DNA from: Burkholderiaceae bacterium | GTDB taxonomy: Bacteria > Pseudomonadota > Gammaproteobacteria > Burkholderiales > Burkholderiaceae_C | Length of the DNA stretch: 64,000 bases | Assembly: GCA_026125795.1 (NCBI GenBank) | Contig: JAHCKM010000002.1 | Location: 1 to 64,000, forward strand | Reading direction: 5' to 3' | Shown: positions 17,681 through 27,157 of the stretch, in pieces | How the letters are laid out: the number at the start of each line of letters is the position of its first letter | How positions within the stretch are numbered: position 1 is the first letter of the stretch | The notes under the pieces: generated by a model | What the model was told of the DNA's origin: nothing | What the model saw: the letters and a program-made list of their open reading frames with translations, nothing else | The model's database searches: none | Position numbers and translations under genes: made by a program

Positions 17681-18448
17681 ATGAGTCTCCAAGGCAAGAC
17701 CATCGTCGTCACCGGCGCCTGCTCGGGCATTGGCGCCGAGACAGCGCGCCTGATGCGCCTGCAGGGCGCGCGCGTGATCGGCGTGGACCGCAACGACCCG
17801 ATGCTGACGCTCGACGGCTTCGTGAAGGTCGATCTGTCGGAGCAGGCGGCGATCGACGATGCGGTCCGGCAGCTGCCCGAGCGCATCGACGCACTGGCCA
17901 ACGTGGCCGGCGTGCCGGGCACGGCGCCGGCCGACGCGGTGGCGCGCGTCAACTACCTGGGCTTGCGCCACCTCACCGAGAAGCTGGTGCCGCGCATGAG
18001 CGCCGGCGCCAGCGTGGTCAACGTGTCGTCGATCCTCGGCTACTTCTATCGCGACCGGCTCGACCTGCACAAGGCGCTCGCCGAAACACCGGGCTTCGAG
18101 GCGGGGCTCGCCTGGCTGGCACGCCACCCGGTGCCGCAAGCCACGTGCTACGAGTACTTCAAGGAGGCGCTGATCGTCTGGAGCACGCAGCGCGCGTTCC
18201 CGCTCTTCCAGAAGCACGGCGTGCGCATGAACTGCGTGGCGCCGGGCCCGGTGTTCACGCCGATCCTCGGCGAGTTCGTCAAGCAGCTCGGCGAGGCGCG
18301 CGTGCAGGCCGACGCGTCGCGCATGTTGCGGCCCGGTTTCGCCGACGAGATGGCGCCGGTGATCGCGTGGCTGTGCAGCGACGACGCGCGCTGGATCGTC
18401 GGCGCCAACGTGCCGGTGGATGGAGGGTTCGCCGCCACGTATCTCTGA
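17681..18448 (+). CDS. calA: coniferyl-alcohol dehydrogenase-like short-chain dehydrogenase
   Basis: A 255-residue SDR. The Rossmann motif is TGACSGIGAE at residues 11-20, Asp36 (VDRND) fits NAD preference, the catalytic serine lies at 116-117 (NVSS) and YxxxK is Tyr157/Lys161 in CYEYFKEALIVWS. Much of the chain follows Pseudomonas CalA as I recall it: GAETAR, IGVDRN, NVAGVPGTA, YFKEALIVWS, MNCVAPGPVFTPIL, and PVDGG followed by ATY. CalA oxidises coniferyl alcohol to coniferyl aldehyde in eugenol breakdown. That fits upstream of ferulate activation, though a dedicated coniferyl-aldehyde dehydrogenase is not seen in the window. Confidence 0.82.
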   Translation: MSLQGKTIVVTGACSGIGAETARLMRLQGARVIGVDRNDPMLTLDGFVKVDLSEQAAIDDAVRQLPERIDALANVAGVPGTAPADAVARVNYLGLRHLTEKLVPRMSAGASVVNVSSILGYFYRDRLDLHKALAETPGFEAGLAWLARHPVPQATCYEYFKEALIVWSTQRAFPLFQKHGVRMNCVAPGPVFTPILGEFVKQLGEARVQADASRMLRPGFADEMAPVIAWLCSDDARWIVGANVPVDGGFAATYL

Positions 18449-18496
18449 AGCGCCTTTCCAAGACACGAACAGACAACGAGACGAGGAGACAACAAC

Positions 18497-20215
18497 ATGC
18501 GACTGCATCCCCTGGCGCTGGCGGCCGCGGCCGTGCTTGCGCTGCCGGCGCAGGCGTTCGAGATCGAGACGCCCAATCCGGACCTCAAGATCCGGCTCGA
18601 CCTCACGCCCAAGGTCAGCTTCGGCTACCGGACCAAGAACCCGTCGGCCGAGCTGACGCGCGTCGACGTGGCGGTGGACCCCGGCGTCGTCAACGAGGAC
18701 GACGGCGACAACAACTTCAAGAAAGGCCTGATCTCCAAGCGCTTCGATCTGCTGGCCGAGCTCGACGTCAGCGCCGTCAACTGGGGCGGCCGCTTGAGCG
18801 GCACCGGCTGGTACGACGCGGCCTACACCGGCCGCAGCGACTACACCGGCACGCCGCTGTTCGCAGGGGGCGCACCGCTCGGGCCGGTGATCAGCACGTC
18901 GAACAACGACATCGGCCAGGCGCCCGACGAGTTCCTGCCCGCCACGCGCCGGCAGCACGGCCGCGGCGGCGAGCTGCTCGATGCCTTCGTCTTCGCCAAG
19001 GGCGACGTCGGCTCGATGAAAGGCACGCTGCGCGTCGGCAAGCACACGCTGCAGTGGGGCGAGAGCCTGTTCTTCGGCCAGAACGGCATCGCCAACGCGC
19101 AGGGGCCGGTGGACATCGCCCGCATCCTGTCGGTGCCGGGCTGGCAGTTCAAGGAGGTGCTGCTGCCGGTGGAGCAGCTGTCGGGCACGCTGCGCGTGGC
19201 CGAGGGCGTGCAGCTGGGCGCCTACTACCAGGTCAAGTGGAGGAAAAGCAAGATCCCCGGCGTCGGCAGCTACTTCTCGAACCAGGACTACGTGGGCGGC
19301 GGCCGCGTCAACTTCGGCCCGGTGGTGGGCGACGTGCCGGTGCGCACCGACCGCGACAACGAGCCGCCCGATTCCGGCCAGGGCGGCCTGCAGCTGCGCT
19401 GGAGCCCACCGGGCGGCGCGTTCGAGTTCGGCTTCTACGCCGCGCAGTACCACGACAAGACGCCGAGCGCGCTGGTGTTCGACTTCGTCAACGGCGACGT
19501 TCACGTCGCCTATGCCAAGAACATCCGCACCTACGGCGCCAGCGTCACGTCGTCGATCGGCCAGCTCAACTGGGCGCTCGAGGCCTCGGTGCGGCAGAAC
19601 ACGCCGCTCAACAGCGACCCCGCGGTGCTGGGCCCGAGCGGCGTGCTGGCCTGCGACAACGGCACCGGCAACCCGTGCTACGCGCTCGGCGACACGGGGC
19701 ACCTGCAGGCCTCGGGCATCTACGTGCTGCAGCCGTCGGCGCTGTGGGGCGGCGGCGCGGTGCTGGCCGAGGTGGCCTACAACCGGCGGCTCAAGATCAA
19801 GAAGGATCTCTTCGCGCTGCCCAACGGAGCAAGCGCCGGTTTCGGTGGACTAGATCCCAACACCACCAAAGGCGCGTGGGCGCTGCGCGTGTTGTTCCAG
19901 CCGGCGTACTTCCAGGTGGCGCCGGGGCTCGACCTCGAGGTGCCGATCGCGGTGGGCTACAACTTTGGCGGCCGCTCGTCGGCGATCGGCAACTTTGCCG
20001 GCGGGGTGTCCGACGGCGGTGACTGGAGCGTCGGCCTGAAGGGCAAGTACCAGAACGCCTGGAATTTCTCGCTCACCTACACCGACTACTTCGGCAAGGC
20101 CAAGACCTTCACCGAGACGCTGGTGCCGGGCCAGGCCTCGCCGCGCCAGCTCAGCTTTGGCCAGACGCTGCGCGACCGTGCGTACGTGGCCTTCAGTGCC
20201 TCGCGCACGTTCTGA
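18497..20215 (+). CDS. DUF1302 outer-membrane barrel protein
   Basis: A 572-residue protein with a cleavable signal peptide (about residues 1-21, ending AQA) and a DUF1302 body: long runs of alternating polar/hydrophobic residues, many Tyr/Trp/Gly, and a C-terminal sequence ending in aromatic ASRTF, as in outer-membrane beta-barrels. DUF1302 proteins regularly sit beside DUF1329 in clusters for hydrophobic or aromatic compounds and are supposed to help such compounds across the outer membrane. No biochemical role is firmly established. Start preceded by GAGGAGAC; DUF1329 follows after 20 bp. Confidence 0.85.
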   Translation: MRLHPLALAAAAVLALPAQAFEIETPNPDLKIRLDLTPKVSFGYRTKNPSAELTRVDVAVDPGVVNEDDGDNNFKKGLISKRFDLLAELDVSAVNWGGRLSGTGWYDAAYTGRSDYTGTPLFAGGAPLGPVISTSNNDIGQAPDEFLPATRRQHGRGGELLDAFVFAKGDVGSMKGTLRVGKHTLQWGESLFFGQNGIANAQGPVDIARILSVPGWQFKEVLLPVEQLSGTLRVAEGVQLGAYYQVKWRKSKIPGVGSYFSNQDYVGGGRVNFGPVVGDVPVRTDRDNEPPDSGQGGLQLRWSPPGGAFEFGFYAAQYHDKTPSALVFDFVNGDVHVAYAKNIRTYGASVTSSIGQLNWALEASVRQNTPLNSDPAVLGPSGVLACDNGTGNPCYALGDTGHLQASGIYVLQPSALWGGGAVLAEVAYNRRLKIKKDLFALPNGASAGFGGLDPNTTKGAWALRVLFQPAYFQVAPGLDLEVPIAVGYNFGGRSSAIGNFAGGVSDGGDWSVGLKGKYQNAWNFSLTYTDYFGKAKTFTETLVPGQASPRQLSFGQTLRDRAYVAFSASRTF

Positions 20216-20235
20216 CGCCAACAAGAGGGGACACC

Positions 20236-21591
20236 ATGAAGCGCACCTTGCTCGCGGCCGCCTGCGCCACGCTGCTCACCACGACGCTGCCGGCTGCCGC
20301 CGGCGTCTCGGCCGAGGAGGCCGCCAAGCTCAAGACCACGCTGACGCCGTTGGGCGCCGAACGCGCCGGCAACAAGGACGGGACGATTCCCGCCTGGGAC
20401 GGCGGCCTCACCAAACCCGCCGCCGGCTACAAGAACGGCGACCCGCGGCCCGATCCGTTCCCGAACGACAAGCCGATCGTGACGATCGACGCCAAGAACA
20501 TGGACGCGCACGCCGCCAAGCTGTCCGACGGCGTGAAGGCGTTGATGAAGAAGCACGCGGGCTTCCGCATCGAGGTCTACCCGACGCGCCGCAGCGCGGC
20601 GGCGCCGCAGTACGTGTACGACAACACGTTCAAGAATGCCACGCAGGCCAAGATGGTCGACAACGGGCAGGGCATCGAAGGCGCGTTCGGCGGCATCCCG
20701 TTTCCGATTCCGAAGGACGCCTACGAGATCATCCTGAACCATCGCCTGGCGTGGTGGGGCGTGAACCTGCAGACGCCGCTGCGCGTGTGGGTGATGACGG
20801 CCGACGGCAAGCGCAGCATGGCCTCCGGCGGCGTGCAGACGTTCCGCCGCGTGTACTACGACCCGAGAGTCACGCCCGACAAGTTTGACGGCTACTACAT
20901 GCTCGGCAAGTTCGCCGCCACCGAGCCGGGCTCCAAGGCCGGCGAGGCCATCCTCGCGCACGACGGCCTCAACGCCTCCAGCCCGCGCGGGTTGTGGCAG
21001 TACCTGGTGGGCCAGCGCCGCGTGCGCAAGGCGCCGTCGGTGGGCTACGACACGCCCGATGCGGTCACCAGCGGGATCGGCTTGTTCGACGAGGCGTTCA
21101 ACCTGTTCGGCCCGATCGACAAGCACGAGCTCAAGCTCATCGGCAAGAAGGAGCTCTACATCCCCTACAACAACAACCGCGCTGCGCTGGCCAAGGTCAA
21201 CGATCTGATCACGCCCAACACGCTCAACCCGGCGCTGGTGCGCTGGGAGCTGCACCGCGTGTGGGAGATCGAGGCCACGCTCGCGGCCGGCAAGCGCCAC
21301 GTGGCGGCCAAGCGCAGGTACTACGTGGACGAGGACACGTGGCAGATCATCCTGTTCGACGGCTGGGACGCCAAGGGCGAGCTGTGGCGCACCAACTTCA
21401 CGCTCACGCTGACCGCGCCCGACGTGCCGGCGGTGTTCGGCAACGTGATGTGGGGCGGCTACGACATGAACACCGGCGCCTACTACCTGAATCTCGCATT
21501 CAATGAACTGCCGGTGCAGATGAAGGTGCTGCCCAAGCTGGAGCGCAGCTTCTTCAGCCCTGAAGAGCTGGCCAACGAGAGCACGCGCTGA
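20236..21591 (+). CDS. DUF1329 exported protein (LolA-like fold)
   Basis: A 451-residue DUF1329 protein with a signal peptide of about 22 residues. The family hallmark near the N-terminus, LTPLGAERAGNKDGTIPAWDGG (residues 36-57), is clear. Later family segments include RRVYYDPR, HRVWEIEATL and RRYYVDEDTW. The fold resembles outer-membrane lipoprotein-sorting proteins, suggesting it carries a hydrophobic ligand in the periplasm. Nearly always encoded next to DUF1302, as here. It overlaps the next gene by TGATG (stop and start share base 21591), so the two are translationally coupled. Confidence 0.88.
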   Translation: MKRTLLAAACATLLTTTLPAAAGVSAEEAAKLKTTLTPLGAERAGNKDGTIPAWDGGLTKPAAGYKNGDPRPDPFPNDKPIVTIDAKNMDAHAAKLSDGVKALMKKHAGFRIEVYPTRRSAAAPQYVYDNTFKNATQAKMVDNGQGIEGAFGGIPFPIPKDAYEIILNHRLAWWGVNLQTPLRVWVMTADGKRSMASGGVQTFRRVYYDPRVTPDKFDGYYMLGKFAATEPGSKAGEAILAHDGLNASSPRGLWQYLVGQRRVRKAPSVGYDTPDAVTSGIGLFDEAFNLFGPIDKHELKLIGKKELYIPYNNNRAALAKVNDLITPNTLNPALVRWELHRVWEIEATLAAGKRHVAAKRRYYVDEDTWQIILFDGWDAKGELWRTNFTLTLTAPDVPAVFGNVMWGGYDMNTGAYYLNLAFNELPVQMKVLPKLERSFFSPEELANESTR

Positions 21592-22712
21592 TGCGACGGG
21601 GTGCGTCGGGGGGAGCGGCACGGCGCGCGGTTGGCGCGCTGCTGCCGGTGCTGCGCGCGGCTGTCGCGGTCATTGCCGCGGCAGCCGCAGCCGCGGCATT
21701 GGCGGCGGCGACCCTGACGGCAGCGCGGGCCGCAGAGGCCCCTCCACCCTTGCGAGAGCCGGCGGTGATCAGCGCCAAGGCGCCGCGCGCCGCCACGCTG
21801 GCGGTGGCGCGCGCCGGCGCGCGGCTGGTGGCCGCCGGTGAGCGCGGCACCGTGCTCTTGTCCGACGACCACGGCGCGAGTTGGCGCCAGGCGGCGGTGC
21901 CGGTGCGCGTGACGCTGACGGCGTTGCGCTTCGTCGATGCGCAGCGCGGCTGGGCCGCCGGCCACCAGGGCGTGATCCTGCACACGCGCGACGGCGGCCA
22001 GAGCTGGACGCTGCAGCTCGACGGCGTGCGCGCCGCCGCGCTGGTGCTGGCCGCCGCTAAGGATGCCGATGAGAGCACGCAGCGCGCCGCGCAGCGTCTG
22101 GTCGACGAAGGCCCCGACAAGCCGTTCTTCGACATCCACTTCGCCGACGCGTTGCGCGGCTTCGCGGTGGGCGCCTACAACCTCGCGTTTGCCACCGAAG
22201 ACGGCGGCGCGAGCTGGCGGCCGATCGGCGCCCGGCTGCCCAATGGGCAGGCGCGCCACCTATACGCGGTGCATGCCGACGGCGCGTTGGTGGTGATCGC
22301 CGGCGAGCAGGGCTTGCTGCTGAAGTCCACCGACGGCGGCGCCAGCTTCACTGCGCTGCCGTCGCCGTACAAGGGCAGCTTCTTCGGGCTGCTGGTCGCG
22401 CGCTCGGGCACGCTGATCGCCTTCGGCCTGCGCGGCCATGTGTTCCGCTCGGCCGACGGCGGGCGGCGTTGGGACGCGGTGAACGCCGGCACGCCGGTGA
22501 CGATCACCGCCGGCACCGAGCTGCCCGACGGCACGCTGGCGCTGACCAACCAGATCGGCGAGGTCCTCACGAGCCGCGACGACGGTCGCAGCTTCGCGCG
22601 CGCCGGCAGCGCCGGCCAGCCGCTGCCGGCCGCCGGGCTGGCCGCTACCGCCGACGGCCGCTGGGTGCTCGCCACGCTGCGCGGCACGCACCGCGTGGCG
22701 GCCGCGCATTGA
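21591..22712 (+). CDS. YCF48/BNR-repeat exported protein
   Basis: A 373-residue protein with an N-terminal hydrophobic signal sequence (about residues 20-45) followed by a beta-propeller of YCF48/BNR type. The repeats show GTVLLSDDHGASWRQ, GVILHTRDGGQSWTLQL, NLAFATEDGGASWRP, GLLLKSTDGGASF, GHVFRSADGGRRWD and a last EVLTSRDDGRSF, giving at least six blades. YCF48-like propellers are assembly factors in photosystem II, and members next to MMPL transporters are a recurrent but uncharacterised partnership. Coupled to the DUF1329 gene by a one-base overlap, with 22 bp to the transporter gene. Confidence 0.82.
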   Translation: MRRGASGGAARRAVGALLPVLRAAVAVIAAAAAAAALAAATLTAARAAEAPPPLREPAVISAKAPRAATLAVARAGARLVAAGERGTVLLSDDHGASWRQAAVPVRVTLTALRFVDAQRGWAAGHQGVILHTRDGGQSWTLQLDGVRAAALVLAAAKDADESTQRAAQRLVDEGPDKPFFDIHFADALRGFAVGAYNLAFATEDGGASWRPIGARLPNGQARHLYAVHADGALVVIAGEQGLLLKSTDGGASFTALPSPYKGSFFGLLVARSGTLIAFGLRGHVFRSADGGRRWDAVNAGTPVTITAGTELPDGTLALTNQIGEVLTSRDDGRSFARAGSAGQPLPAAGLAATADGRWVLATLRGTHRVAAAH

Positions 22713-22734
22713 ACGCACGAAACAGCGAGGCCTC

Positions 22735-25167
22735 GTGAACCGCGATTTATCGCTCGATGCGCAGCCTGTGGTGGCACGGCTGCAGGACTTCGACACGGCA
22801 TCCGGGTCGGCAGCCGAGCGTGCGCTGTTCAACCACCGGCCGTGGGTGCTGGCGCTGTGCCTGCTGCTGACGCTGCTGCTGGGCTGGCAGGCCACGCGGC
22901 TCCAGCTCAACGCGAGCTTCGACAAGACGCTGCCGGTCGCGCACCCGTACATCGTCAACTACCTCGCCAACAAGTCCAACCTCGCCGGCGGCGGCAACGC
23001 GCTGCGCATCGCGCTGCGCGCGCTGCCCGCGGCGGGTAAGCCGGCCACCATCTTCGACGCCGAGTACCTCGACACGCTGCGCCGCCTCAACGACGAGGTG
23101 TTCCTGCTGCCGGGCGTCGACCGGCCGTTCATGAAGTCGCTGTGGACCTCGAACACGCGCTGGATCGCGGTGACGGAGGAGGGCCTCGACGGCGACACCG
23201 TGATGAACGACCGCTACGACGGCTCGAGCGCCGCTCTGGCCGAGGTGCGCGCCAACGTCGAGCGCTCGGGCGAGATCGGGCAACTGGTGGCGGCCAACTT
23301 TCAATCGAGCATCGTCTACGTGCCGCTGCTCGACAAGGACCCGCGCAGCGGCCAGGCGCTGGACTACGGTGAACTGTCGCGCCAGATCGAGGCGCTGCGC
23401 GACAAGTACCAAAGCGAACGCATCGCGATCCACATCACCGGCTTCGCCAAAGTGGCCGGCGATCTGATCGATGGTCTGCGCCAGATGCTGGTCTTCTTCG
23501 CCATCGCGCTGGTGATCTGCGCCGGCGTGTTGTACGGGTACACGCGCTGCGTGCGCAGCACGGTGCTGGTGGTGACGTGCTCGCTGGTGGCGGTGGTGTG
23601 GCAGTTCGGGCTGCTTGCGCTCACCGGTTACTCGCTCGATCCGTATTCGGTGCTGGTGCCGTTCCTGGTGTTCGCCATCGGCATGAGCCACGGCGCGCAG
23701 AAGATGAACGGCATCATGCAGGACATCGGCCGCGGCACGCACCGCGTGGTGGCCGCGCGCTACACCTTCCGCCGGCTGATCGTGGCCGGTCTGACGGCAC
23801 TGCTGTGCGATGCGGTGGGCTTCGCGGTGCTGACGATCATCCGCATCCCGGCGATCCAGGACCTGGCGCTGATCGCCAGCGTCGGCGTGGCGGTGCTGAT
23901 CTTCACCAACCTCGTGCTGCTGCCGATCCTGCTGTCTTACGTGGGCGTCAGTGCACAGGCGGCGCAGCGCAGTCTGCGCGCCGAAGCCGCCGATGTGCGC
24001 GGTGGTGCGCAGCATGGCTTGTGGCACCGGCTCGAGCGCTTCACGCAGCGCGGCCCGGCGCTGGCCGCCATCGCAGCGGGCGTGGCGCTCGGCGCCATCG
24101 GCTATGCGGCCAGCCTGAAGTTGCAGATCGGCGACCTCGACCCCGGCGCGCCCGAGCTGCGCGCCGACTCGCGCTACAACCGCGACAATGCCTTCATCGC
24201 GCGCGAGTACGCCGCCAGCACCGACATCTTCACGGTGATGGTGTCCACGCCCGAGGACCAGTGCACACGCTACCGCACGCTCGAGAAGGTCGAGCGCCTG
24301 GCCTGGCGTCTGGAGCAATTGCCAGGTGTGGAAGCCACCCACTCTATGGCCGCGCTGTCGAAGCTGGCGATGGTCGGCTACAACGAAGGCCAGCTCAAGT
24401 GGTACGACCTGCTGCCCAACGACAGCGCGCTCGGCGGCGTGCAGGCGCGCGCGCCGCGCGAGCTGTTCAACCAGGGCTGCTCGTTCCTGTCGCTGTACGT
24501 GTACCTGAAGGATCACCGGGCCGCGACGCTGGAGCGCGTGGTGCAGGAAGCCGAGGCCTTCATCGCAACGCAGAACGACCCGGAGGTTCGCTTCATGCTC
24601 GCCGCCGGCAGCGCCGGCATCGACGCGGCCACCAACATCGTGGTGCAGCGCGCGATGCGCGAGATGCTGCTGTGGGTCTATGGCGCGGTGCTGATCCTGT
24701 GCTGGATCACGTTCCGCTCGTGGCGTGCGGTGCTGGCCGCGGTGCTGCCGCTCGCGCTCACCTCGGTACTGTGCGAGGCGCTGATGGTGGCCCTGGGCAT
24801 GGGCGTCAAGGTGGCCACGCTGCCGGTGATCGCGCTCGGCGTGGGCATCGGCGTGGATTACGCGCTGTACGTGCTGAGCGTGATGCTGGCGCGGCTGCGC
24901 GCCGGCGATGCGCTGGGCGCCGCCTACCGCCACGCGCTGCGTTTCACCGGCCGCGTGGTAATGCTCACCGGCATCACGCTCGCGCTGGCGGTGGCTACCT
25001 GGGCGTTCTCGCCCATCAAGTTCCAGGCCGACATGGGCGTGCTGCTGGCGTTCATGTTCGTGTTCAACATGCTGGGCGCGCTGGTGCTGCTGCCTGCGCT
25101 CGCGCACTTCCTGCTGCGCCCGGCGCGGCGTGCCGATGCGGCCCAGCCGATGCCAGCTGCCGTCTGA
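22735..25167 (+). CDS. MMPL/RND-superfamily inner-membrane transporter
   Basis: An 810-residue RND-superfamily protein of the MMPL/HpnN group. There is one N-terminal membrane helix (about residues 36-55), a periplasmic loop, and a five-helix block starting near 243 (MLVFFAIALVICAGVLYGY). The arrangement repeats in the second half, with a block starting near residue 640 and containing VIALGVGIGVDYALYVLSVMLA. Such proteins move lipids or hydrophobic compounds using proton motive force. A GTG start at 22735 is used, with AGCGAGG upstream. With DUF1302, DUF1329 and YCF48 it makes a plausible envelope-spanning import or export system for the aromatic substrate or a toxic intermediate. Confidence 0.85.
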   Translation: MNRDLSLDAQPVVARLQDFDTASGSAAERALFNHRPWVLALCLLLTLLLGWQATRLQLNASFDKTLPVAHPYIVNYLANKSNLAGGGNALRIALRALPAAGKPATIFDAEYLDTLRRLNDEVFLLPGVDRPFMKSLWTSNTRWIAVTEEGLDGDTVMNDRYDGSSAALAEVRANVERSGEIGQLVAANFQSSIVYVPLLDKDPRSGQALDYGELSRQIEALRDKYQSERIAIHITGFAKVAGDLIDGLRQMLVFFAIALVICAGVLYGYTRCVRSTVLVVTCSLVAVVWQFGLLALTGYSLDPYSVLVPFLVFAIGMSHGAQKMNGIMQDIGRGTHRVVAARYTFRRLIVAGLTALLCDAVGFAVLTIIRIPAIQDLALIASVGVAVLIFTNLVLLPILLSYVGVSAQAAQRSLRAEAADVRGGAQHGLWHRLERFTQRGPALAAIAAGVALGAIGYAASLKLQIGDLDPGAPELRADSRYNRDNAFIAREYAASTDIFTVMVSTPEDQCTRYRTLEKVERLAWRLEQLPGVEATHSMAALSKLAMVGYNEGQLKWYDLLPNDSALGGVQARAPRELFNQGCSFLSLYVYLKDHRAATLERVVQEAEAFIATQNDPEVRFMLAAGSAGIDAATNIVVQRAMREMLLWVYGAVLILCWITFRSWRAVLAAVLPLALTSVLCEALMVALGMGVKVATLPVIALGVGIGVDYALYVLSVMLARLRAGDALGAAYRHALRFTGRVVMLTGITLALAVATWAFSPIKFQADMGVLLAFMFVFNMLGALVLLPALAHFLLRPARRADAAQPMPAAV

Positions 25168-25183
25168 CCAAGGAAGAACCACC

Positions 25184-26116
25184 GTGCTCGATCAACAACT
25201 CGAAGCGATGCTGCAACAAGCCCAGGCCGCCGGAATGCCCGACCTGTGCGAGCTGCCGCCGCAGCCCTGCCGCGACCTGTACCGCCAGATCTGCGCCGCC
25301 GCGGACGTACCGCCGGCCGACGTGGGCGTGCGCGACATCCTCGCCGCCGAATGCGGCGTGCCGCTGCGCGTGTACACGCCGCGCAGCGCCGGGCCGCACG
25401 CGCTGGTCACCTACTACCACGGCGGCGGCTATGTGCTGGGCGACATCGCGGCCTACGACAACGTGTGCCGGCGCCTGTGTGCCGACAGCGGCGCGATGGT
25501 GGTCTCGGTGGAGTACCGGCTTGCGCCCGAGCATCCGTGGCCGGCCGCTTTCGACGATGCGTGGGCCGCGCTGCAGTGGGTGGCCGCGAACGCGCAACGC
25601 CTCGAAGCCGATGCGGCCAGGCTGGCCGTGGCCGGCGACAGCGCCGGTGCGATCCTCGCCACCGCGGTGGCGCGCCGCGCGCGCGACGAAGGCGGCGCCA
25701 AGGTCACGTTCCAGGCACTGGTCTATCCGCCGGCCGCTGGCGGCGGTGACGGTGACTTCCCGTCGCGCCAGCACCATGCCGCCGGGCCGACGCTGACGCT
25801 GCGCACGATCGAGTACTTCCACCGCCACGTGTTCGGTGCCGGCGGGCGCGCACCCGACGCGTATGCGGCGCCGCTGCGCGCAACCGACCTCGCCGGCTTG
25901 CCGCCCACGCTGCTGCAGGTGGCCGGCTTCGACCCGCTGCGCGACGAGGCGCTGGCCTACGGCGCCGCGCTGCGCCGTGCCGGCAACGCGGTGACGGTGG
26001 TCGAGTACCACGGCCTCGCGCACGGCTACATCAGCATGGGCGCGCTCGGCGCGGCGCGACTGGCGCAGCGGCAGTTGGCCGACGCGCTGCGCGCGGCGCT
26101 GCGCATCGCGGACTGA
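25184..26116 (+). CDS. HSL-family alpha/beta hydrolase (esterase)
   Basis: A 310-residue hormone-sensitive-lipase-family esterase. The oxyanion-hole motif HGGGY is at residues 79-83 and the nucleophile elbow GDSAG at 151-155 (Ser153). The acid is in DPLRDE and the histidine in LAHGY near the C-terminus. The GTG start at 25184 is preceded by AAGGAAG; the upstream ATG alternative lies inside the transporter gene. Predicted role: cleavage of an ester-linked aromatic or terpenoid substrate taken up by the preceding transport set. It is probably the last gene of the sigma-54 operon. Confidence 0.87.
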   Translation: MLDQQLEAMLQQAQAAGMPDLCELPPQPCRDLYRQICAAADVPPADVGVRDILAAECGVPLRVYTPRSAGPHALVTYYHGGGYVLGDIAAYDNVCRRLCADSGAMVVSVEYRLAPEHPWPAAFDDAWAALQWVAANAQRLEADAARLAVAGDSAGAILATAVARRARDEGGAKVTFQALVYPPAAGGGDGDFPSRQHHAAGPTLTLRTIEYFHRHVFGAGGRAPDAYAAPLRATDLAGLPPTLLQVAGFDPLRDEALAYGAALRRAGNAVTVVEYHGLAHGYISMGALGAARLAQRQLADALRAALRIAD

Positions 26117-26152
26117 AACAGCCACGCGGGTGCCGCACGACCCGCGCGGCCG

Positions 26153-27061
26153 ATGGGGGCGACGATGCATGCGGTGCATTGCCACGATCTGAACGCCTGG
26201 AACCGTGCTGCGCGCCGCACCTTCGGCGACATCGCGGTGGAGGCGCATGGCGCGCACTTCGTGGCCTCGATGACGGCGCGCGACTGGACCGGCGTGCGCC
26301 TGATCGAGGTCGACTCGCCGGCCGCATGCGTGAGCGGCGCGCGCCATGGCGGCCGTGAAGGCTGGTACCTGCTGTGCAATCGCGACGGCGGCTGCCGCGT
26401 CACGCAGGGGGGCCTGCATGCCGATCTCGACGCCGGGGAGTGCAGCCTGCTGCGCGCCGACGCGCCGTGGCAGATTCAGTTCGATCAGCGCAATCGCATG
26501 CGCGTGGCGGTGTTGGGCCTTGCACAAATGCCGAATGCACTCGCACTGCGCTGCGCGGCGCGCCACACGCGCAAGGAATCGGCGTTGCTCGCGGGCCTGA
26601 TCGAGCGCAGCTTGCGCGCAGAGGCGCAGGCGGCTGCGCGACTCGATGCGCACGCGCTGCAGCGCGCATTGCTCGACCTGATGCTGCTGGCGCAGCCGTT
26701 GCCCGCGGCGCCCGGCAGTGCCGTGCCCGCATCGGGCCGCGCGTCGCCGTGGTGGCCACGCATCGATGGCATCGTGCAGCGCGACCTCGACGATCCGCAG
26801 CTCGACGCGCACGCGATCGCGCGCGAACTGCGCCTGAGCACGCGCCAGGTGCAGGCGGTGGCGGCGCAGCGCGGCACCACCGTGTCCGCGCACATCCTCG
26901 AGCAGCGCCTGCAACGCGCCGCGCAGCGCTTGAAGCACGAGCCCGATCGCCGTATCGCCGACATCGCGTTTCACACCGGCTTCAACGACCTGTCGCACTT
27001 CTGCCGCAGCTTTCAGCGCCGCTTCGGCGTCAGCGCACGGGACTGGCGGCGCGAGCACTGA
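26153..27061 (+). CDS. AraC family transcriptional regulator
   Basis: A 302-residue AraC/XylS-type regulator. The N-terminal half is an AraC-binding-like sensing domain. The C-terminal 100 residues contain two helix-turn-helix motifs (LDAHAIARELRLSTRQVQAV and ADIAFHTGFNDLSHFCRSFQRRFG). It is 36 bp downstream of the esterase gene and 96 bp upstream of the P450 gene, with a pair of direct repeats in between (27073-27104). The layout suggests it activates the P450 gene. Confidence 0.9.
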   Translation: MGATMHAVHCHDLNAWNRAARRTFGDIAVEAHGAHFVASMTARDWTGVRLIEVDSPAACVSGARHGGREGWYLLCNRDGGCRVTQGGLHADLDAGECSLLRADAPWQIQFDQRNRMRVAVLGLAQMPNALALRCAARHTRKESALLAGLIERSLRAEAQAAARLDAHALQRALLDLMLLAQPLPAAPGSAVPASGRASPWWPRIDGIVQRDLDDPQLDAHAIARELRLSTRQVQAVAAQRGTTVSAHILEQRLQRAAQRLKHEPDRRIADIAFHTGFNDLSHFCRSFQRRFGVSARDWRREH

Positions 27062-27072
27062 GCCGGCACTGC

Positions 27073-27104
27073 GCTGCCGTCCAAGTTCCGCGCTGCAGTC
27101 CAAG
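27073..27104. promoter_or_regulatory. AraC-type direct-repeat operator upstream of the P450 gene
   Basis: Two direct 13-base copies, GCTGCCGTCCAAG (27073-27085) and GCTGCAGTCCAAG (27092-27104), with 12 identical bases, are offset by 19 bp (roughly two helical turns). This is the usual half-site arrangement for AraC/XylS dimers. A -10-like TACAGT (27125-27130) follows 20 bp after the second copy and no good -35 is seen, as expected for an activator-dependent promoter. Confidence 0.6.
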
Positions 27105-27157
27105 ACTGCGCCGGGCGCGCTGCCTACAGTGGCCGTCCACGAAACCGGGAGACCGCG

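Noticed and set aside
22747-25182. 811-codon antisense frame matching the MMPL gene almost end to end
   Set aside because: Mirror frame of a real membrane protein gene; composition is His/Arg/Gln-rich and without hydrophobic segments.
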